Positions 52,257 to 56,268 of a stretch of DNA of 56,268 nucleotides are shown here, in pieces. Both the position numbers and the translations under genes were made by a program. Source of the DNA: Fidelibacterota bacterium (lineage in GTDB: Bacteria > Fidelibacterota > UBA8477 > JABMPR01). The number at the start of each line of letters is the position of its first letter. Position 1 is the first letter of the stretch. The stretch is from NCBI GenBank assembly GCA_018650795.1, contig JABIFG010000141.1, positions 76,902 to 133,169 on the forward strand, in the 5' to 3' direction. Under the pieces are notes generated by a model. That model did no database searches, was not told the origin of the DNA, and was given only the letters and a program-made list of their open reading frames with translations.

Positions 52257-53816
52257 ATGCGACGATTTAATCTGACAATTATGGTTATAGCCAGCTTAAT
52301 GGTTTTAAGCCAGGCGAGCCTTTTGGCCCAAACAGAGTGGGTCAAGGTAGATAGCTTGAATCCTGTCCTGACAATGGGAGCAGCTGGTCAGTGGGATGAT
52401 CGATTTCTCACTGAATCTTGTATCATCTATGACGAAGCAGCCGGTGAGTACAAAATGTGGTATACCGCAAAACACTATGCTGCTAGCCCAATGAGGATTG
52501 GTCTGGCAACATCACCAGACCTGTTTACCTGGAACAAAGATACCGCAAATAATCCAGTATTGGAACCGGGACTTGCCGGGAGTCATGATCAAGCGCATGC
52601 CTTGGACCCAACAGTTATTTATGAGGATGGCATCTACAAAATGTGGTATACTGGCAAAAGCAGTTCAGGGATATGGAGCTGCTTGTATGCTGAATCTGAT
52701 TCTGGTTTCGTATGGACCAGTCAAGACAGTATAAATCCAGTACTTGAAAGTGGTGAAGCCTCTGAATGGGACGATTATTTTGTAGGGTACAATACTGTCG
52801 TTAAGGTTGATAGCACCTACTATATGTATTATGCTGGAGCTTCCTCAAGTGTCGCAGATAATGAAATCGGTCTAGCAACCTCCACCGATGGTATCAATTT
52901 CACAAGATATTCAGGTAACCCTATACTCAGACCGGGACACACATGGGATGTTATCATTTATCCAGAAGCCGTGGTTTATGATGGACAACTCTTTCATCTG
53001 TGGTATGGGGGCGAGGGTGGTACTGAACTAGCTGGGGTTGGATATGCCTGGTCTGAAGATGGTATGAATTGGCATAAGTATCCTAATCCTGTTTTGGAAG
53101 CAGGTGAGGCAGGTGCCTGGGATGCACTGGCAGTCTGGCCGGGAGCCGTAATCATGGAAGACAGCACTTATCATATGATATATGAAACTGGAAATTTCAA
53201 TACATGGCAAGAATTTGGTTATGCCTACTCAGTGGCTCAAAATATGTTACCTATTGCTGACGCTGGTACAGACATGACATTTACGGCCGATTCTAGCACT
53301 CAGATTATAAGTGTGCCTCTGGACGGGTCGGCCTCAGTTGATTATGACGGTTCTATCGTGTCCTGGGATTGGGCTTGGGAGGGTGGTAACGCTGAGGGGT
53401 TGACAGTTGATGCAGAATTTGCGGTGGGCAGCCACACGGTCACCTTGACGGTCACTGACGACGATGGTGAAACTGGGACAGATGAAATGGTTATTACTGT
53501 TGACCCATGGGTAGGTGTTGATCCTGAAATCACTCCCGCCTCATTTGCCATACACCAGAACTATCCTAATCCATTCAACCCAACAACAACCCTGAGATAT
53601 GATCTACCAGAAACATCAGATGTGAGTCTGATCATCTATGATATTAATGGGCAAGAGGTTTTTGTTCTCAATAGCAGACATCAGCCTTCTGGTGCCTATG
53701 CAGTCACCTGGAACGGAGAGAATCAGCGGGGTCAGACAGCTAGTACTGGGGTCTATTTTGCCTGTCTTTCAGCCGGCACTTTCAGTAAGACCATAAAAAT
53801 GGTTTACATGAAATAA
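52257..53816 (+). CDS. Secreted five-bladed-propeller protein (GH43/GH130-like) with PKD and sorting domain
   Basis: I start at ATG 52257 (519 residues), where AAAGGAGA is followed by a clear signal peptide (MRRFNLTIMVIASLMVLSQA). The longer frame to 52170 has no such signal. Repeated blades of the form ...YDEAAGEYKMWYTAK..., DGIYKMWYTGKSS, DSTYYMYYAGASS, DGQLFHLWYGGEG occupy about residues 25-335. They resemble the five-bladed propeller of glycoside hydrolase families 43/130. A PKD domain (about 340-430) and a type IX-like sorting domain (HQNYPNPFNPTTTLRYDLPE) follow. Glycan hydrolysis, phosphorolysis or binding outside the cell is likely. It follows the hybrid regulator gene. Confidence 0.83.
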   Translation: MRRFNLTIMVIASLMVLSQASLLAQTEWVKVDSLNPVLTMGAAGQWDDRFLTESCIIYDEAAGEYKMWYTAKHYAASPMRIGLATSPDLFTWNKDTANNPVLEPGLAGSHDQAHALDPTVIYEDGIYKMWYTGKSSSGIWSCLYAESDSGFVWTSQDSINPVLESGEASEWDDYFVGYNTVVKVDSTYYMYYAGASSSVADNEIGLATSTDGINFTRYSGNPILRPGHTWDVIIYPEAVVYDGQLFHLWYGGEGGTELAGVGYAWSEDGMNWHKYPNPVLEAGEAGAWDALAVWPGAVIMEDSTYHMIYETGNFNTWQEFGYAYSVAQNMLPIADAGTDMTFTADSSTQIISVPLDGSASVDYDGSIVSWDWAWEGGNAEGLTVDAEFAVGSHTVTLTVTDDDGETGTDEMVITVDPWVGVDPEITPASFAIHQNYPNPFNPTTTLRYDLPETSDVSLIIYDINGQEVFVLNSRHQPSGAYAVTWNGENQRGQTASTGVYFACLSAGTFSKTIKMVYMK

Positions 53817-53832
53817 GCGTTTGCAAGTCGCA

Positions 53833-53885
53833 CTTGAGCCCCACTCTTCAAAAAGTCCTCCAGCGGGGTTCAAGCCGGTTGAACC
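53833..53885 (+). promoter_or_regulatory. Two mutually exclusive hairpins after the propeller-fold gene
   Basis: CTTGAGCCCC (53833-53842) can pair with GGGGTTCAAG (53865-53874, one wobble). GGTTCAA (53867-53873) can instead pair with TTGAACC (53879-53885). The second arm cannot be in both. This arrangement is reminiscent of attenuation, or simply a terminator; no T-run follows. Confidence 0.35.
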
Positions 53886-53905
53886 TTATTGACAAAGGAG
53901 CTGGT

Positions 53906-53944
53906 ATGAAGCATGAACTGTTTTCAATCAACGTGGTGAGTTGA
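53906..53944 (+). other. Twelve-residue mini open frame with a good ribosome-binding site, overlapping a hairpin
   Basis: AAAGGAG is followed 6 bases later by ATG and the short frame MKHELFSINVVS, then stop. Half of it lies inside the 53916-53954 hairpin. It could be a leader peptide or chance. Confidence 0.25.
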
Positions 53945-53954
53945 TCAAACAGTT
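53916..53954. repeat. Hairpin of the repeated family (reverse-orientation copy of 45856-45896)
   Basis: AACTGTTT (53916-53923) pairs with AAACAGTT (53947-53954) and ATCAAC (53927-53932) with GTTGAT (53940-53945). The CTGTTTTCAA and TCAAACAG arms and GTGAG loop match the reverse complement of the hairpin at 45856-45896. Confidence 0.55.
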
Positions 53955-53955
53955 T

Positions 53956-54239
53956 CTGAAATGCATTCCTATTCTCACCTAAGCCATGATCACTTGTTAA
54001 TAGCAATTAAAATATTACATTCAGACACACCACATTCATTAAAGTGCAATATTTACTCCTTCGGATTCACGGAGCTGATTAAAATTTACTATAGCATAGA
54101 TGGATGAAATTTTTGCGCTAAACAAGATCACTGTGGCGTCCACCAGATAAGAGGACTGTCATTATTCAAATGGATATTGAAGGTTTATTTGGTGGGACTT
54201 ATGCCTTGAAGAAACAAGCTTGAATATATGGAGGTCCCA
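53956..54239. other. Intergenic leader of the repeat-protein gene
   Basis: No gene or clear promoter was identified in these AT-rich bases. The downstream gene has GGAGG 5 bases before its ATG at 54240. Confidence 0.4.
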
Positions 54240-56268
54240 ATGAGAGTTTCTGTTAGTGTCTTAATGCTATTGTTGTGGGTGAATCTTGGTTATTCACAAA
54301 TCACGCATGAGTTTATTCAAAACGGACATACCGACTTTGGGGCGGCAGTTGGAGTAGCCGTGGGAGCAGATGGGACAATTTTTGTGGCTAACTTGGATGG
54401 AGGTCTTCGTGCCTATACATATAATAGTTCCTCCTTCTCCAATACAGCTCATATTGATAATGGAGGATACGCATGGGCAGTAGCCGTGGGAGCAGATGGG
54501 ACATTATTTCTAGGTAATACTGATGATGGTCTTCGTGCTTATTCTTATGATGGTTCCTCTTTCACCAATACCGCTCACATTGATGATGGAAGTGAGGCTT
54601 ATGGAGTCGCTGTGGGAGCAGATGGGACAATTTTTGTGGCTAATTGGGATGATGGTCTGCGTGCCTATACCTATGATGGCTCCTCCTTCACCAATACTGC
54701 TCATATTGATAATGGAGGCTATGCAATGGGCGTAGCCATTGGTTCTGATGGGACAGTTTTTCTGGCTAATGGTGGTGATGGTATTCGTGCCTATACCTAT
54801 GATGGTTCCTCTTTCACGAGTACTGCTCATATTTATGATGGAGGCTTTGCATTTGGAATAGCTTTGGGAGCAGATGGGACAGTTTTTCTGGCTAATGAAG
54901 GTGGTGGTCTGCGTGCTTATTCTTATGATGGTTCCTCTTTCACGAGTATTACTCATATTTATGATGAAGGCTATGCATTTGGAATAGCTTTGGGAGCAGA
55001 TGGGACAGTTTTTCTGGCTAATTATGATGATGGTCTGCGTGCCTATTCCTATGATGGCTCCTCTTTCACGAGTACTGCTCATATTTATGATGAAGGCTAT
55101 GCATTGGGAGTAGCTTTGGGGGCAGATGGGGCAGTTCTTCTGGCTAATGAAGGTGGTGGTGTTCGTGCTTATTCTTATGATGGTTCCTCTTTCACCAACA
55201 CTGCTCATATTGAATATGGTGGAAATGTAAATAATGTAGCTGTAGGATTTGATGGAACTGTATTTCTGGCTAATGAACAACATGGTCTCTGGGCGTACAA
55301 TTATGACGGGTCCTCATTCACCAATACTGCCCATATCAATGATGGATATTATGCCCATGGGGTAGCTGTAGGGTCAGATGGGACAGTCTTTCTGGCTAAT
55401 GAAGGTGGTGGTCTGCGAGCCTATAGCTATGATGGTTCCTCCTTCAACAATACTGCTCATATTGATTATGGAGGTTCTGCCCATGGAGTAGCTTTGGGAG
55501 CAGGTGGGACAGTTTTTCTGGCTAATTCTCATGGAGGTCTTCATGCCTATACCTATGACGGCTCCTCTTTCACCAATACTGCTCTAATCGATGATGGAGG
55601 TTATGCCCATGGAGTAGCTGTAGGGTCAGATGGGACTGTATTCCTGGCTAATGAGTCTGATGGTCTTCGTGCCTATTCTTATGACAGTTCCTCTTTCACT
55701 AATACTGCTCATATCAATGATGTAGGTATTGCCTGGGAGGTAGCTGTAGGGTCTGACGGGACGGTATTTCTAGCTAATTCTCATGGAGGTCTTCATGCCT
55801 ATACCTATGATGGTTCTTCCTTTGCCAATATTGCTCATATTGATGATGGTGGTCGGGCCATGGGAGTTACTGTGGGTCCTGATGGGACAGTCTTTCTCGC
55901 TAATGAGTCTGATGGTCTTCGTGCCTATTCTTATGACGGTTCCTCTTTCACGAATACTGCTCATATTGATGATGGTGGTCACGCCATGGGAGTTACCGTG
56001 GGTCCTGATGGGACAGTATTTCTAGCTAATGGAAGAGATGGTCTTCGTACCTATTCATATCGAACCGTAGTACATATTTCCAATGAAACGGATTATCAAC
56101 CCGAGAAGTTTCATTTACATGAAAACTACCCCAACCCATTCAATCCCATCACCACCATAAAGTACAGCCTGCCTGAGGCAGGCTCAGTACAGCTCTTGAT
56201 CTTAAATATTTTGGGACAAGAAATCATGAAACTCCAAAATGAGGTTCAAGCCCCAGGCAATTATGAAG
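54240..56268 (+). CDS. Secreted 14-repeat propeller-like protein with sorting domain, cut by the window end
   Basis: From ATG 54240 (GGAGG 5 bases upstream) the frame is open to the end of the window, at least 676 codons. A signal peptide (MRVSVSVLMLLLWVNLGYSQ) is followed by 14 repeats of 42 residues with consensus close to GADGTVFLANxxDGLRAYSY plus DGSSFTNTAHIDDGGYAxGVAV. The final visible part is a type IX-like sorting domain (ENYPNPFNPITTIKYSLPE), so only about 40-50 residues should be missing. Repeats of this size usually make beta-propeller blades, and 14 would build two seven-bladed propellers. No catalytic motif is seen; binding or surface display is likely. The long minus-strand frame here is a repeat artefact. 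Confidence 0.85.
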   Translation, partial: MRVSVSVLMLLLWVNLGYSQITHEFIQNGHTDFGAAVGVAVGADGTIFVANLDGGLRAYTYNSSSFSNTAHIDNGGYAWAVAVGADGTLFLGNTDDGLRAYSYDGSSFTNTAHIDDGSEAYGVAVGADGTIFVANWDDGLRAYTYDGSSFTNTAHIDNGGYAMGVAIGSDGTVFLANGGDGIRAYTYDGSSFTSTAHIYDGGFAFGIALGADGTVFLANEGGGLRAYSYDGSSFTSITHIYDEGYAFGIALGADGTVFLANYDDGLRAYSYDGSSFTSTAHIYDEGYALGVALGADGAVLLANEGGGVRAYSYDGSSFTNTAHIEYGGNVNNVAVGFDGTVFLANEQHGLWAYNYDGSSFTNTAHINDGYYAHGVAVGSDGTVFLANEGGGLRAYSYDGSSFNNTAHIDYGGSAHGVALGAGGTVFLANSHGGLHAYTYDGSSFTNTALIDDGGYAHGVAVGSDGTVFLANESDGLRAYSYDSSSFTNTAHINDVGIAWEVAVGSDGTVFLANSHGGLHAYTYDGSSFANIAHIDDGGRAMGVTVGPDGTVFLANESDGLRAYSYDGSSFTNTAHIDDGGHAMGVTVGPDGTVFLANGRDGLRTYSYRTVVHISNETDYQPEKFHLHENYPNPFNPITTIKYSLPEAGSVQLLILNILGQEIMKLQNEVQAPGNYE
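54318..56056 (+). repeat. Fourteen 126-base tandem repeats within one gene
   Basis: The codon before GATGGGAC-type anchors starts at 54366, 54492, 54618, 54744, 54870, 54996, 55122, 55248, 55374, 55500, 55626, 55752, 55878 and 56004: a constant 126 bases with no insertion or deletion. Array ends are approximate. Confidence 0.93.

Noticed and set aside
54510-55283. A 257-codon open frame on the minus strand
   Set aside because: It lies inside the 126-base repeats and is just the antisense of the in-register repeats. It has no ribosome-binding site and no independent codon pattern, while the plus-strand frame has a signal peptide and sorting domain.
54318-56056. CRISPR array
   Set aside because: The repeats are 126 bases, contiguous without spacers, and encode an uninterrupted protein frame.

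Overview
The window looks like a chromosomal segment from an uncultured bacterium of the FCB group; Candidatus Marinimicrobia (Neomarinimicrobiota) or a close relative is my best guess. This is inference from four traits: several secreted proteins end in a type IX-like C-terminal sorting domain around NYPNPFNP, a giant secreted protein ends in a dockerin-like module, there is a hybrid two-component regulator with a beta-propeller sensor, and a DGGGP-synthase-like UbiA protein sits beside dnaE. I saw no rRNA, tRNA, CRISPR array, transposase or phage gene.

Positions 1-30.5 kb are mostly housekeeping and metabolic genes in short operons. They include a DUF1801 fragment, a transglutaminase/ATP-grasp pair, and a lipoprotein N-acetylmuramoyl-L-alanine amidase. 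An lrp-homoserine dehydrogenase-PLP trans-sulfuration enzyme operon follows (minus strand). Next come a secreted protein of unknown function with an arsenate reductase and an ogt-type methyltransferase, a PIN-PhoH protein, and a GAF/HD-GYP c-di-GMP phosphodiesterase with a PH-domain membrane protein. Two minus-strand operons come next: cvfB with an ABC exporter, and ubiA-dnaE-dtd. The rest of this part holds an enolase-superfamily enzyme, a sorted alkaline-phosphatase-like protein, two putative methyltransferases, a UshA-like nucleotidase, a DUF899 protein and a prmC-membrane protein-nitronate monooxygenase operon.

Positions 30.5-40 kb hold a 1584-residue secreted multidomain protein (unknown N-terminal domain, FN3, PKD, CapA-type metallophosphatase, PKD, dockerin), an iron superoxide dismutase with a clear terminator, an M61 peptidase translationally coupled to a metallophosphoesterase lipoprotein, and a small lipoprotein candidate.

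Positions 40-56.3 kb are the most distinctive region. Two large propeller sensors, one ending in a LuxR-like HTH (1010 aa) and one a full hybrid histidine kinase with REC and AraC domains (1378 aa), alternate with four secreted proteins carrying sorting domains. These are a duplicated parallel beta-helix protein, a secreted class-I glutamine-amidotransferase-like protein, a five-bladed-propeller (GH43/GH130-like) protein, and a repeat protein cut by the window end. That last protein has 14 repeats in an exact 42-codon register. Intergenic spaces here carry several large-loop hairpins that look like one repeat family. A plausible reading is a sense-and-secrete island in which each regulator controls neighbouring exported surface proteins; this is not shown by the sequence alone.
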